A DNA stretch of 64,000 bases from contig NW_004451410.1 in NCBI RefSeq assembly GCF_000321225.1, positions 266,279 to 330,278 on the forward strand, in the 5' to 3' direction. This document shows positions 21,680-34,150 of this stretch, piece after piece. A program made the position numbers and the translations under genes. Under the pieces are notes generated by a model that saw nothing but the letters and a program-made list of their open reading frames with translations, searched no databases and was not told where the DNA came from. This DNA comes from Odobenus rosmarus divergens (lineage: Eukaryota > Chordata > Mammalia > Carnivora > Odobenidae). Numbering within the stretch: the first letter of the stretch is position 1; each line of letters begins with the position of its first letter.

Positions 21680-22164
21680 ACCCATATAGTTTATATATAC
21701 ATCCATGTGAGTAATTAGATCATAATGCTATGTACACCACTTTGGTAGACGGGAACTTAACTGTTAAAAATCACAGGACAAGTTAGAGGAAAAGGCATTT
21801 GAAATATTGTCACTACAGAAAGCAGAAATGTTTATTCATTATACTGTCTCCCCTGCCACCAGCAAAAAGTTAGTATATAATCATTTTATAATTGATTGAT
21901 ATATAATCAAATGATTTGTAAATCGATATATATAATTGAATGATTATAATTGAATACAATCAATTATCAGAATTAACTGGGTGGAGGGTTTCTATCACAA
22001 AGAAGTCGGTGAGTAATTCCACATCTGCTCTGCAAGATGAAAACCTTACTCTCGGGGAGAGCTTCCAACATCATGGGGCTCCCTCTTCCCAGCTTCCAGT
22101 CTGGGCGGCAGGATATCTGACAGGGATCCCGAGATACATGAAGGGAAACAGAGGGAACTGAAGG
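21680..22164. other. Unique AT-rich sequence with short inverted repeats
   Basis: At 21875-21965 the AT-rich DNA holds several short imperfect inverted repeats built from ATAATCATTT/AAATGATT and TATAATTG motifs. The stretch at 22000-22164 could be the 5' side of the following L1 but I cannot match it. Confidence 0.4.
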
Positions 22165-22690
22165 GAGAAATAGACAATTCACAGTAGGTGTTGGAGACTT
22201 CAATACCCCAATATTGGATGGGATAATGGATAGTGGATAGAATAATTAGGCAGATGACCGACAAGGAAACTGAAGATTTGAACAGCACTGTCAACCAACC
22301 AGATCTAACATATCTGTACAGTACTACACACAGCAACCCACTAATACACTTTCTCCTCCAATGCACCTGGACCTTCTCCAGGGTAAACCACATGTGAGAC
22401 CAAAAAACAATCCCCCCAAATTTAAATGGTTGAAATTACATAAACTATGTCCTCTGACCAGAATATAATTAGAAATGAATACAAGATTTTTGGGAAAGTT
22501 ACAAATACATGAAAATTAAACACTTTCTCTTTGGGGCGATGGAAATATTCAAACACCGATTGTGGTGACTGTTGCATAACTCTGTAAATACACTGAAAAC
22601 CACTGAACTGTAGACGTTAAATGGATGAGCTGCAGGCCATGTGAATGATCACTCAAAAAAGCTGTTGATTAAAAAAGAATATCTACTTCA
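22165..22690 (+). mobile_element. Internally deleted L1: endonuclease-region piece joined to 3' UTR
   Basis: From 22165 the order is AATAATTAGGCAGATGACC, GACAAGGAAACTGAAGATTT, ACCAGATCTAACATATCTGT and AACCACATGTGAGACC, the L1 ORF2 endonuclease C-terminal region. CATGAAAATTAAACACTTTC follows. At about 22525-22535 it jumps to GGGGCGATGGAAATATTC and GATTGTGGTGACTGTTGC, ending with ACTGAACTGTAGACGTTAAA TGGATGAGCTG, a common L1M 3' UTR end. The reverse transcriptase is missing. Frames are broken. Confidence 0.75.
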
Positions 22691-23344
22691 ACACAGACAC
22701 ACACACAGCCCTATGGTAATTTAGGTAAATACATAAAAAGGAACTTTTATAAAATAAAAAAGTTGGAAAAATTGATTTGCTCCAAAATATGCTGTTAGTT
22801 AGTGAGCTCCTTTGTACATTCAAAATAATTCTACTCACATAGTATTTCATAACATTTCTGTTACCGATATGCATGTCCTAAATGTTCCAAGGCATTTTGT
22901 TAAGACTATGGAAATCTTAAAAAAGAGTCATTCCCATTCGAGTTCATTTCATTTACCTCTTCCCTTGTCCAACAGCAGGATAAAAAAAAAGCCTCTAAAC
23001 ATTGCTGTGATTCAAAAGAGGGGCCCCAATAACTTCAAAAAAAATGAAGAAATTATTCTTAAGCACATAGTGAAGACTTTTTCTACATCTCGGAAACTCT
23101 TAATCTGTGAGCCTGTTATTATTTAGTTACGGTAGTAATAACACAGCAAGTTAAAGCATCATTTTTACATTTTCTCCTATCAGTGTTTTTAAGATTATCA
23201 TAAAATTTAAGCAGAAATCTCTGCACAAATAAAATCTAAAGAGCAATGTCTAATCTCTTCCAAAAAGGGGCTCAATACACACCCAGCTGTTTCCATTTAA
23301 AATCCTTTAAAATACCAATGAGGACAGACAGAAAGCATCTAACC
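22691..23344. other. Unique AT-rich sequence
   Basis: No gene recognised. The 104-residue frame at 22812-23126 lacks any domain. Confidence 0.45.
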
Positions 23345-23570
23345 GTAACAATGTAAGAGCTGCCATTTATGGAACTTTCTGCTGGGCAGGCACTAAGCTC
23401 CCGTTTTTCACTTATTATCTCATTTAACCTTCAGGGCAACTTTACAAAGTCTATATTACTAATGTCCCTACTTTCCAGATGAAGGAACTGGAAGAGAGGT
23501 AGAACAGTTTGTCCAAGGCCAACACTTTGGTCAGGATCAAAAGCAGGTCTTTCTGGAAGGCAGGCAGCCC
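23345..23570 (-). mobile_element. MIR SINE, reverse strand
   Basis: TTATTATCTCATTTAACCTT, TACTTTCCAGATGAAGGAAC, GAAGAGAGGTAGAACAGTTT and GTCCAAGGCCAACACT are the complement of MIR ('ccattttacagatgaggaaactgaggcacagagaggtta...cccaaggtcacac'). Confidence 0.75.
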
Positions 23571-24569
23571 ACACTGATACAGTTGCACCAGGCAGGGAAA
23601 TATTGAAATTGTGTTGCCCTGTTTGATAAATAACCACTTCCTACGCTCTCCCCAGTCCCCTATCTCCACAGTTCCCCCCTCCCACTGCCCTAGCCACCCG
23701 GACACCTTTCAGGACCCTCCCGCCTTCCCACAGCCCCGAACTGATGATTTGGCCCCTGCTCCATCTCTACCTTCTGATTGGCTACGCCCACACGCCTGCC
23801 TTAATAGTTGTGAAATATTTAATATTCCCCCTCCCATCAGCCTCCAAAGTCCATGCACCTGCACATTCTCCCTCGGGAAACCCTGGGAGCATATAGTTGA
23901 TGACTGAGCCGACCCTGATTTCAGTCCAAGTCGACTTCCTCTGGGTGTGGTGTTTCTCACACGTCGGCAATACTGACTGCTGTCAGAGCAGGATCCCAGC
24001 TCCCATTACAGTATAACATGAACTCAATATGCCCCTCAGCACAGAGCGATATCTGTCCTTCCCTTCGCACTTGCACAAGTTAGGAGAGGAAGTAAAACGA
24101 AGGCCTCGGCAAAACCACTTCCCACTAAGGTGTCTCCGATACCATTGTTATCAAAATTGTTATTATCACCAGGCACTTAGAAAGGCTCTTTACTTTGAAC
24201 TAAGCAATGGAACTGTTACTCGTTCCTCTACCAAAGATCAGATGAAATGGGTTTACTTTGCTCATTATAACAGGGAAAGACCGGAATACTGCACCAGCTG
24301 AGTAACATTCCCAAGGCACCTGGAAAACTAGAAGAAACTACTCTTGAGTGCTCTGTTTCATCTGGAAATCCTGCTGCCTTTTTTTTTTATTATTTGATCT
24401 GCAAAAGGAAAATGAAGTTGTAGTTGCTTCAAATATTTTGGTTCAAAATGTTTTGGCTTAAACAATTGAGAAGAAAAGAAATTTTACTTGGTTAATTTAG
24501 TTATAATTAGTCTAGTGTCTCCCTTACTTTCCTCCTGGTTATAGAGTTAGTGTCGTAAGAAGGATGATG
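23571..24569. other. Unique sequence with a GC-richer stretch
   Basis: A C-rich stretch at 23640-23930 includes a reverse CCAAT-like TGATTGGCT. It resembles an LTR or promoter in texture only; I see no TATA/polyA set or coding exon to support either. No gene called. Confidence 0.4.
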
Positions 24570-26635
24570 TACACACAAAAAATCTATTAGAATAAACCAA
24601 TTCAGTAAAGTTGCAGGATACAAAATCAACATACAAGAACTAGTTCCATTTTTTACATCAACAACGTGTCTGAAAATGAAATCAAGAAAATGATCCCATT
24701 TTCCAACCACATCCAAAGGTAAAATACTTAGGAATAAATTTAACCAAGGAGGTAGAAGATCTGTACGCTGGAAACTATAAAACACTGATGAAAGAAATTG
24801 AAGACATAAAGAAATGGAAAGATACCATGTTCATTGGCTGAAAGAATTAATATTGTTAAATGTCCATACCACTCAAAGCAATCTACAGATTCAGTGCAAT
24901 GCTTATAAAAATTCCAATGGCATTTTTCACAGAAGTAGAAAAAACAATTCTAAAATTCCTATGGAACTACAAAAGAGCCTGAACAGTCAAAGCAATCTTG
25001 AGAAAGAACACAGTCGAAGGCATCACAGTCTTAATTTAAAATTATTTTGCAAAGTTATCATAATTAAAACAGTGTGGTAGTGACATAAAAATAGGCCCCA
25101 CAGACAAATGGAACAGAACAGAGAGCCCCCAAATAAACCCCTGCACATACGGTCAACAAATATTTGACAAGGGATCCAGGAATAATGGAGAAAAGGATAA
25201 TCTCTTCCGTGAATGACATTGGAAAAACTGGATATTCACATGGAAAAGAATGAAATTGGACCTTTATCTTACACCATACACAAAAGTAAACTCAAAACGG
25301 ATTAAAGACTTATCCATGAGACCTAAAACCATAACTCCTGAAGAAAACGAAGGGAAAAGCTTTTTGATTTTGGCCTTGGCAACGATTTTTGGTATATGGC
25401 ACCAAAAACTCAGCCAACAAAAGCAAAAATAAACAAATGGGACTCATTAAACTAAGAATCTTCCATACAGAAAAAGAAAAAAAGTGCAAGAGCAACCTAT
25501 GGATTGAGAGGAAATATCGGCAAATCATCTATCTGATAAGGGGTTAATATCCAAAATATATAACAAACTCATACAACTATATAACAGGAAAAAAAGATTA
25601 AAAGGAGGGCAAAGAATCTTAATAGGCATTTTTCCAAAGAAGACATACAAATGACCAATATGTATATGAACAATGCTCAACATCACTGCTCCTCAGGGAA
25701 ATGCAAATCAAAACCACAATGAAGCATCACCTCACATCTGTTAGGTTGTCTATTATCAAAAAAATGAAACATCAGTGTTGGCAAAGGTGTGGAGAAAAAG
25801 AAACCCTTGTACTATGTTGATGAGAATATAAATTAGTACAGCCATTATGGAAAAGAGTATGAATCTCAAAAAATTCTTCACTTTGAAGAACAGTGAAGAA
25901 ATAATTCACTTTGAAAAACAGAAACACTATACGAGCCAGAAATCTCTCTTTTGGGTATACAACCAAAGGAAGTGAAATTGGTACTGGGAGAGATAATCTG
26001 TGCCCTTATGTTCACTGCAAAATAATTCACGGTAGTCAAGATACGTAAACAACCTAATTGTCAAATAATGAATGAAAAAAGAAAATATGGTATATACATA
26101 CAATGGAGTATTTTTCAGTCTTAAAAAAGATCTTGCCATTTACAACAACGTGGATGAACTTGGGAGATCATTTGCTAAGTGAAATAAGCCAGGCACAGAG
26201 AGAACAAAACCCTGCATGACCTCACTTATATGCAGAATCTAAAAAAGGTAAATACATAGTTGCAGGGAGTAGAAACTACCAGGAGTGGGAGGCAGGAGGC
26301 AGGGCAAATGGGAAGGTGTTGGTAAAGTGTAAAAAGTTACAGTCACATAGGATGAATAAGTCTAGAGACCTGATGTCACTGCAGCATGACGATTATAGTT
26401 ACAGTTAATACTCTCATCGCAATTAATAATAATAATACAGTTAATATTGAATACTGGAAATCTGCTAAAATAGTAAATTTCAGCCGCTCTCACCACACAC
26501 ACACAAAACGGTAGCTATGTGAAAAGATACGTTAGGTAGCTTGTCTGTCGTAATCTTTTCATTATGTATATGTATGTGAAATCATCACATGGTACACCTT
26601 AAATATATGCAATCTTTACTTAAAGTGAAAGAAAA
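24570..26635 (+). mobile_element. L1 ORF2 3' half plus 3' UTR, decayed
   Basis: The sequence follows L1 ORF2 from the reverse-transcriptase end (AATTCAGTAAAGTTGCAGGA, AGGAATAAATTTAACCAAGG, TTCAGTGCAATGCTTATAAA) to the cysteine-rich end (GAAATGCAAATCAAAACCAC, GCAAAGGTGTGGAGAAAAAG, CAATGGAGTATTTTTCAGTC, CTAAGTGAAATAAGCCAGGC). A 3' UTR ends near CACATGGTACACCTTAAATA. Multiple stops and frameshifts break the frame, so it is a 5'-truncated pseudo-element of about 2.06 kb. Frames reported within it are pieces of this relic. Confidence 0.95.
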
Positions 26636-28023
26636 AGGAGGATGTCCAGGAAATATAGCAGGGAATCCAGGTTTAAAATAAGCAAATATAGGAGACTGGA
26701 AAATCTTTCACACACACGTACGCGCTCACCTAAAATATGTTTCATAGTCGTTCACAGTATACTACGTACTCTATGTGGCTTGATGTGACTCTACAGCAAT
26801 ACCTTGCATTGCATGAGGCACATGGGATTCTTTCCACTGTACAGCCGAGGATGCTGAGGCTGAAAAGGACAGCGATTTTCTTCAGAACACTCCAACCAGC
26901 ACTGATGAAGCCACCACCAGTGTCCCCATGGGGGCTGTTGGAAGAGAAAGAGGGATGCTAACACCATGATCTCCGAGAGCCCCCATCCTTTCCAATCTAC
27001 TGCCACTTATAACTGTCCCATAAAGGTCTTTGCTAGGATGGACCCAGCTTCCCAGACCTCTCCATGCAGAGTTCTTCCCATTACACTACAGGACCCTCCA
27101 GGATGCCCTCTCTTTCTTCTCTGGAGGTTAAATTCTAAACACCAAGAGTGACTATTTCAGACTCCATCCTAACTGTACCAAGAAACGGAGAGTTAGTTCA
27201 GTGTTGGCTTTGAGCATTTCTTCCCATTGTCCTGATTCACAATTTCTCCCAGCATGTTATTCCATTCACCAGAGCTTTAGGTCTCCCCTCCCGTAACACG
27301 ATAGAACCAGAGCCTGTCTGGGATGTCACTGCCCTACACCAACTCACTTGGGAGGCAACAGTACAGCAGATACGTGAACCGAATGTGGGAGCTGGATCCA
27401 GGATGACAAAGGCTGTGTGCATAGTTGGATTTTACTCAGCAAAGATGCCAAGGTAGATCAGTTGTCAACCTTTGTCTTTGATCTCCAAAAAAGCATTTGA
27501 AGATTAATTTAAACATCAAAGGTAGATCACGTGAATAGAATGCTTCCCAATTTCTGCCAACTATTATGATTTTTTTAAACCCTGAATCAGTATTTCAACT
27601 GAATTCACATCTAGGATTAACTGGCCTGCCCTTCCTCAAATTCTTTAAATCTCTGTTAGAAAACTCTAAGCTGTTTAAACCTTTAAATCAAAACAGGGTT
27701 GACTTTTAAATACCTGAACCTAAAATAAGCTCTGAAGAATTTAGAAAAATCTCTGGTAGCACATAGCTTAGGCTTAGTTTTCATTGGATCTTCCCAATTT
27801 TTCATTAAATTATCAACTTGCTTTTTCTCCAGAGTCTTTGTAATGCATTTCCTGGATAAAAGCCTAAACATTAAATTCAGATTTATTGAAGCTTATGAAC
27901 AGCTATCCCAACAAACACACACACAGACACACACAGACACACAGGGTACTCCACAGTCATGTTAAATTCTTAGTCATGGTTTTAATGAAAATGATTGGCC
28001 TTGATTCTATCATATTCGTGTAC
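26636..28023. other. Unique sequence, no gene seen
   Basis: About 1.4 kb without recognised repeat apart from an (AC)n-rich patch near 27915-27945. No supported exon. Confidence 0.45.
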
Positions 28024-28036
28024 ACATTTAATATTC

Positions 28037-28225
28037 CTTTTTTAAGATTTTATTTATTTATTTGAGAGGAAGAGAGCACGAGCCATGGTAAGGGGCAGAG
28101 GGAGAGGGAGAAGCAGAATCCCTGCTGAGCGGGGAGCTGGGACACAGGGCTCCATCCCAGGACCCTGGGATCATGACCTGAGCCAAAGGCAGACGCTTAA
28201 CCAACTGAGCCACCCAGGCACCCCC
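28037..28225 (-). mobile_element. Can-SINE, younger subtype, reverse strand, degraded TSD
   Basis: T-run and TTAAGATTTTATTTATTTAT, GA-rich body, CAGGACCCTGGGATCATGAC, then head CAACTGAGCCACCCAGGCAC. Flanking ACATTTAATATTC (28024-28036) and ACATTTTCTATTC (28226-28238) match at 11 of 13 positions, a plausible decayed duplication. Confidence 0.94.
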
Positions 28226-28238
28226 ACATTTTCTATTC

Positions 28239-29514
28239 TTAAACATATTATATAATTGTGCACACATTCAAGTATGGGCAATAAATACTGCTTTAACTTC
28301 AGTTTCAGTCATCTTGGTCAAGATAAAATTATGCAATAATTTCTAAAAATTTAATATCTCTTTCCTCAGATAATCTCTTTGTGATAACTATTTAATCTTG
28401 TATATTAATCTTCTTTTCTTCCTAGACATTTGGATTAAACTGTTTCTTTAATAACACAGAAATTATTCTGTTGTTCTCTTCTCAAAGCAGGACTGCATTA
28501 AGCATCTCTCTGTATCCAAATGCCTAACACAGTGCCTGGCTTGGGGTACACGTTCAATAAGTGAATGTTTGTAAAATGAATAAAAAATTTTAAAGGACTG
28601 GTCTTTTTTTTGAAGAAAATAAGAAGCTCTTTCAACCCAAACTATGTAATAAAAGAGCTTCAAATCACTTTTCTGATGCATATGAACGAAACTACATGTT
28701 TAATAGAAAACATTTAGATATAAAACACATGCCAACTTCTCTGGCTTATATATCTGGTACATACCAATGATAAGAAAATATTTGAGTAGTGGATATGTTG
28801 CCTCAAGCTTCAATATTTTCAAACATCAAACAAGCAAAAACCAGGAAGTAGGGATTGAAAATCTGGGAGTATGAGAAAAGCATTGAGTTGGCAGGGTGAG
28901 TTTGAGGTGGTTGAAAGGAGATTGTATTTTCTGAAATGAAAATATAATCCCCAGAAAACAGCAGCACTGGTGCTATTGCAGGAGTAATTTCAAGAGTAGC
29001 GGTTTATTGTCAATTATGGCATGAAATTGCTGGTCATCAGAGAAGGTCTGATGTATTCATTTAATATGTGATTGGTCAATTATTGCCCTCCCATTTCACA
29101 ATATTGACCTCGGATCCTGTAGGGAGATAAGGAGCCCTTCATTTCAGTCTTCAGTGATTTCTTTGGTCATCCAAAAGAAAGATGGTGTGCTCTAGGAAGA
29201 GACTGCAGCTGGTCCGCTCAAGGAGGCAGGCTGACAGTTGACACAGTGATGCCCCCACACTCCACGTTCCTCAAAATGCCCAGCCCGGTCTCCTCATGCC
29301 ATCCCATCCCTCCCCCAGTGTCAGAAGACAAGGCATAGTGAAGGCTGTCAGGTAAACCTCCCAGATTCCAACGGCAGGCACCAATCTCAGAGCCACATAA
29401 CCTGCAGGACCAGCCAACCAGGCCCAGGCCTGCACAAGTCGGCCATCACCTGCCTTCTCCTCAGTGGAGGCTGTGATCCAGCATCTGGAGCATAGTCTCT
29501 GAGGCTGGGGCAGG
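28239..29514. other. Unique sequence with an L2 tail fragment
   Basis: CTAACACAGTGCCTGGCTTG and CAATAAGTGAATGTTTGTAA at about 28520-28580 are an L2 3' tail on the plus strand. The rest is unrecognised. Confidence 0.5.
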
Positions 29515-30259
29515 AGTGAACCTCTTAGCACAGCACCTGGCATGAAATGCATGCTCAGAAAGTAACATTTGTTATTGAGCCTTGTGTCCCTAATGTAAGA
29601 AAAGCAATGTATTTCCATTTGAGAAAGAAGAGGTATAAAAAATGCGCACAGACCAGATGAAGAGGATGGGTCTTTGTGCCCCAGAAGTCTTGGAGAGGAT
29701 TGTTGAAGGTGATGAAGTGGGAGAATGGGGCCTGGACGGTGGGCCGGGTCCAGCCAGGGTGTCCACGGGCAGTTTGGCCGCTGGCTCCTCAAGAATCTGA
29801 AGTCACTCCCGAGGGGAACACTTGCCAGCTGCAGGCTCCTGGGTCTGCAGGACCACCCCAGGCAGAGGCACTGTGTTCTTGCAGGTGCATGGTCTAGGGC
29901 CCCAGCTGCCTCCTGCCAGGAGGGAGCCGCTCCTGCCGGGTGCTTGTCTGGGGCTCCATTGCCCTGAGTCTGCTCTCTCCTTACAAGAGTACTTCCTGAA
30001 GTGCATTCTGGCTTCAGGATGTGCTCCTCTCAAGAGTTACTTGGTGCAGTGGTTTGAAAACAGCCCCTTGGAGATTTAGAATAGATTTGAAGGATCTTAA
30101 AAGCTGTGCAATAAAGGAACTTGTTTTACTTTGTTCAACAGAGCATGTTCCAAGTGTCCCTAACCACAGAGCTGTTTTAAATCCTAATACCTATTAACAT
30201 CCCACAAAACTCCATTTTGTAAATATCTAAGGAGGCTGCGGATAGAACATTTCGGGACC
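29515..30259. other. GC-richer unique sequence with a MIR/L2 tail
   Basis: TAGCACAGCACCTGGCATGA (about 29525) is a MIR/L2 3' phrase. The minus-strand 173-codon open frame at 29271-29792 runs across this phrase and has no recognisable domain. An AATAAA occurs at 30110. I do not support a gene. Confidence 0.4.
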
Positions 30260-30480
30260 TTCAGATAGGAAAATATTGTCTTTATTTCACTCACTGCTAA
30301 GGCAAATTTAGCATTTCCTTTGATTATTAGCGCCGGCAGCCTGCCAAAGTGAGGTCACTAGCATTGTTTCATTTTACATACAATTGATGCAAATGTCATT
30401 CATCACTGCTTCTAAATTATCTTAGTCATTGATGCACATCAGATGTCACTTCATTCATTAATAAAGCACCTATGTTAGTA
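30260..30480. promoter_or_regulatory. Candidate non-coding regulatory element (speculative)
   Basis: A repeat-free stretch holds closely spaced homeodomain/POU-like words: GATGCAAATG (octamer-type ATGCAAAT), several ATTGATG and TCATT repeats, and TTCATTAATAA. This texture is typical of conserved developmental enhancers. Conservation has not been examined, so this is an inference only. Confidence 0.2.
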
Positions 30481-32935
30481 TATCACAAATTTATTCTTTC
30501 ATAGTAGATAACTGCACTTTTATATAATTTGTTTCCTTTGTAAATATTGGGTTTTGTGCATTTAGAAACATTATTCTAAGAAGGGGTCCATGGACTTCAC
30601 CAGATGGCCAAAGATCCGGGGGACAGAAAAGGTGAAGAACCTCTGTTCCGCTTTGCCTTTGTACCGGCTGGCTGGGCAAGCCAGCTTGACCATAAGGTAC
30701 TATTTTCTTAAGAGTCTAAGGCTATAACAAAAGCTGCCCATGGGAACATGAGACCAGCATGTGACTAGTAAACAGGGACACTGGGGTTGAAAAGAGCTAG
30801 GGAGGTGAAGGAAGGGCATACCATCAGGATGGAGCTCAGAGGCCACGCTGCTCCCTCCACCCCTCTGGTCAACGGCGCCTTGTAGGTGTCAAGGTCCAGA
30901 GCTGGGGCACCGTCAGATACTGGCTACCATATCCTGCATAGAAAAGAAAATGTGCAGAATGTGGAAGGGGCAGGAGGAGCCCTTCTTAGATTGCATTTTT
31001 TTCTATGACCCCTTCTAAGTTAAAGAGAACAGTAAGACTCTCGGGGAGCATCTGAGGGCGGATGTTGGAAATGCATGATCACAGCATTCACACCAGGGCC
31101 ACTGGCTGCAGTGAGATTTCCCTTCTGCGGCTTGCAGGGAAATGCAATGTCTGGCATGAGTGGACTTAGATTCAAGTTCTCCTACAGCATTGGCAGGGTT
31201 AAACCTTACAGCGACTTATCCCTGAAGGTGAAATTGTCATGAATGTGACAGAAAACAGGATATAAAGTCACCAAAACAGGTTATCACATGATGAATAATT
31301 GCTGGACAAATAAATATTGAGAAGTAATTATTACACAAATCTGACACACAGTGGAGAGCACAGCTGGCAATAAACACAGTTATTACACTGAATCTCTTCA
31401 CTGGAAGAAGGAAAGAAAATTCCTCATCCCCAAGCACTGGTTTCCCTTTTGAAAACGGGTATTTTTATATCATCAATGTCTGGTCCACCAACACAGAGCA
31501 ATTGAATCAGAAAGTTTCAGGATTCTCGGATTTCTCAAAGTTTCCAGGAGATTTTAATGTGCAGTCAGAAATCCCACCCTCGACTTACTATTCGCTCAAC
31601 CCACCGACCACGAGCGAGACTCTCAGTTCAGAGGCCCCATGAGGACCAGGAAGCCAAACAAGTTAACCAGCCCGTAATTAAGGAGTTTGCATTTAATCCA
31701 GTGATTCATTAGCAGTATCTAATGAACTGTCTTTACTAATAGGGGTATCCAAACTAGCTTCACCCTTCTTAACCTACCTGCTCACATTTATTCCAGGAGC
31801 CCTACTACTGATCATGCTGAACCAGGGCCCGGCGTGCCCTGTGAGCAACATTTCCATCCTGTGGGACATTTGCTGATGGAGGAAAAATCCTCCTGTAAGG
31901 TCCTTGGGAGAGGAGTCCAGAGTCCAAAGATCCAAAGTGTGGATTTCCACTTTAACTGTGGACCTTGGGACATATCTTCACCTAACTTCTCAGAGCCTAT
32001 TTCTCCATTTATTAAATAGAAATGATGAAACCAACAATGTTGGATGGTCAGGATTAAATAAGCACATTGTGAGAGGTATTTTTCCTAGTAAGAAGCTCTT
32101 TCTCATCTATTTATTTTCATTATAATTGAAGCTAAATTTTCAATGTAGACTATATTTGCTAAAAATTGGCAATATCTCAACCTAAAAGTTTACAGTTACA
32201 TGCATCGGGGACCAAGTATACCACTTTCCAGGAAAAGGAACTGAGACGCAGAGGTCTGAGCTCCCACAGCCAGGAAATTTTCCTTTACTCAGCACCGTTT
32301 CTAAGACAGTTCAAAGTGGACTTGCGTCTTGATGCACATATCCATTATTTCGGTAAGTCATCACTGATACCTAAAGTGTAACGTGATGTGGTTTCACAAT
32401 AAAATTACACAAGTTTGGAGGGAAAAAAAAGAGGTCACATTCGAAAAACCACAATTTCATACTTACCTCCATGTGGTATATTTCATTTTTCCCAATTACA
32501 TTCACTTAGTGACTTAGAGCATAATAATTCCCTTAACAAACACTCCTTTTTCTCTAACTACATCTGTATGTAACGAGGATAGAATAAAAATAAAAGTTCT
32601 CTTCCAATTTATTCTATTATTATCAAACGCTAACTGAGAAAGATAAATTTGCATATTTTAGAAGTCTATTAAATGAATTAGCTAATGATAAAGAACTTTT
32701 GAATTTAAAAACTAAATATTAATAGGGAGAAGAAAGCATGTTACCAATTCTCTGCTTCCTACTGTCACCCTGATAGGAGGGAGAAAAATGAAAGAAGAAC
32801 ATTAGGAATGCCCATTAGGAACAGAAGTAATGCTCCTATGCCCTTTGCTTATAGAAATTATGCTTATGACCTAAATCAGTGATGTCTATATGGCAAATAA
32901 TCAATTATCGAACCACTTTCCCTTTAAAAAGAATT
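30481..32935. other. Unique sequence, no gene seen
   Basis: About 2.4 kb without firmly recognised repeats. Short frames near 31834-32125 and 32166-32381 have no domain. Confidence 0.45.
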
Positions 32936-33200
32936 TTGTTCCAGTTATCTTTTGCTGTGTTCAAACTACCCCAGAACTAAGGGACTTAAAACAACCATTT
33001 TATGTGGCTCATGGTTTGGGGGGTTGGGAATTCGGGAAGGGCTCACTTAGGCACTTTATCTCTGACCCACTTGGTCTGAGGCAGTGGGGACAGGAGGATC
33101 CATTTCCAAGGCTACCTTAGGGTTCCTCAGCGTATGCATGAGATCTCTCCCCTCTCTGTCTCTCCTCTCTCTCTCTCTGTCTCAATCTCTGTCTCTCTCC

Positions 33201-33233
<33 letters not shown>

Positions 33234-33500
33234 CCCTACCTCCCAGAGCCTCTCCACCTCTCTGCATGCCTCAGCTCTCACAGCACCGCAGCCTCAGGGC
33301 AATCAGATTTCTCACATGGTGGTCAAGAGTTCCAACGTCAAGTTGTTCCCTTAGGCCTAGGCTCAGAAGCTGGCATGACATCACTTCTGCAGTATACTTT
33401 TGGTTAAAGTGATCACAGATTTGAGGGAACACACACCCTCTCATGTCTCAAATGGTAGAGTCAAAGAATTTGTGGCCATATTTAATCTACCACAAATCTT
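32936..33500 (-). mobile_element. LTR-like (MaLR/MLT1-type) relic, reverse strand, with inner microsatellite
   Basis: TTCCAGTTATCTTTTGCTGT, AAGGGACTTAAAACAACC and GATCCATTTCCAAGGCTACC at the left, with CACATGGTGGTCAAGAGTTC, GGCCATATTTAATCTACCAC at the right, match the reverse complement of a common ancient mammalian LTR. The subfamily name is uncertain. A (TC)n(AC)n tract lies within. Confidence 0.55.
33140..33230. repeat. (TC)n/(AC)n microsatellite
   Basis: Long imperfect CT repeat passing into ACACACACACAC. It generates the artefactual SLSLSL-rich frames seen here. Confidence 0.95.
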
Positions 33501-33505
33501 TAAGG

Positions 33506-33722
33506 CAGCAGTTCCCAATCAAAGTAAATTTGTCCCTTCTGGGCTAGTTAGTGATGTCTGGAGACATTTTTGGTTATCACCACCAGGGAGGCAGGTGCTA
33601 CCAGCATCTAGTGGACAGAGGCTGAGAATATCTTTAAACACCCTACAGCTCACAGGGCAGTTGCCCAACAATAAGAATAATCTGGCCTAAGATGTCAGCA
33701 GTACCAAAACTGAGAAGCAACA
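33506..33722 (+). mobile_element. MER5A (hAT, non-autonomous)
   Basis: CAGCAGTTCCCAATCAAAG, GATGTCTGGAGACATTTTTG, GTGCTACCAGCATCTAGTGG, CTACAGCTCACAGGGCAG and AATCTGGCCTAAGATGTCAG follow MER5A from end to end. Terminal repeats are diverged. Confidence 0.9.
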
Positions 33723-33839
33723 CTTTCAGGTGTATCTGCAGAATAAAAGTGAGAAGTTATTGTTATGCATCTCTCTCCAAATGCCCCTGAGGATTCTTCT
33801 AATCCCTACAGTTGGGATTAGAATAGAGACAGCATTACT

Positions 33840-34150
33840 CTATGATTTCAGTTCAGCAAAAGCACTGAATCCCTGATGTGTGCAAGGTGCAAAGTGGAAA
33901 CCAGAGATCAATAAGACCTGGATGCCTGACGTCAGGACAAGTATAATCCAGCGGTGAGGTGCATGGAAGAGCAGTAGGACAGGCTCATAAATCATTATCG
34001 GCAATACAGAGAAGAGTGAAAGCAATACTCGGTAGGATGTAAGCTCCACAAATTCAGGAATTTTGGCTTATTTTCTATTTCCAACACTTAGATCAGTTTC
34101 AGACACATTACAGTGGACCAATAAGTATTTGTTGGATGAATAAATGGAAC
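33840..34150 (+). mobile_element. Ancient CR1/MIR-type relic followed by L2 tail
   Basis: AAGGTGCAAAGTGGAAACCA, GAGATCAATAAGACCTGGAT fits the widespread ancient phrase 'gcactggggatacagagatgaataagac'. At 34040-34150 GATGTAAGCTCCACAAATTC and AATAAGTATTTGTTGGATGA are an L2 3' end. Family naming for the first part is uncertain. Confidence 0.55.

Noticed and set aside
21875..21965. AT-rich stretch with inverted repeats as a possible cruciform or origin
   Set aside because: Arms are short and imperfect, and AT-rich DNA yields such pairs by chance.
29271..29792. 173-codon minus-strand open frame
   Set aside because: It crosses a MIR/L2 tail phrase, has no motif, and no splice or promoter context supports it.
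33084..33412. Serine/leucine-rich frames
   Set aside because: Produced by translating the (TC)n/(AC)n microsatellite.
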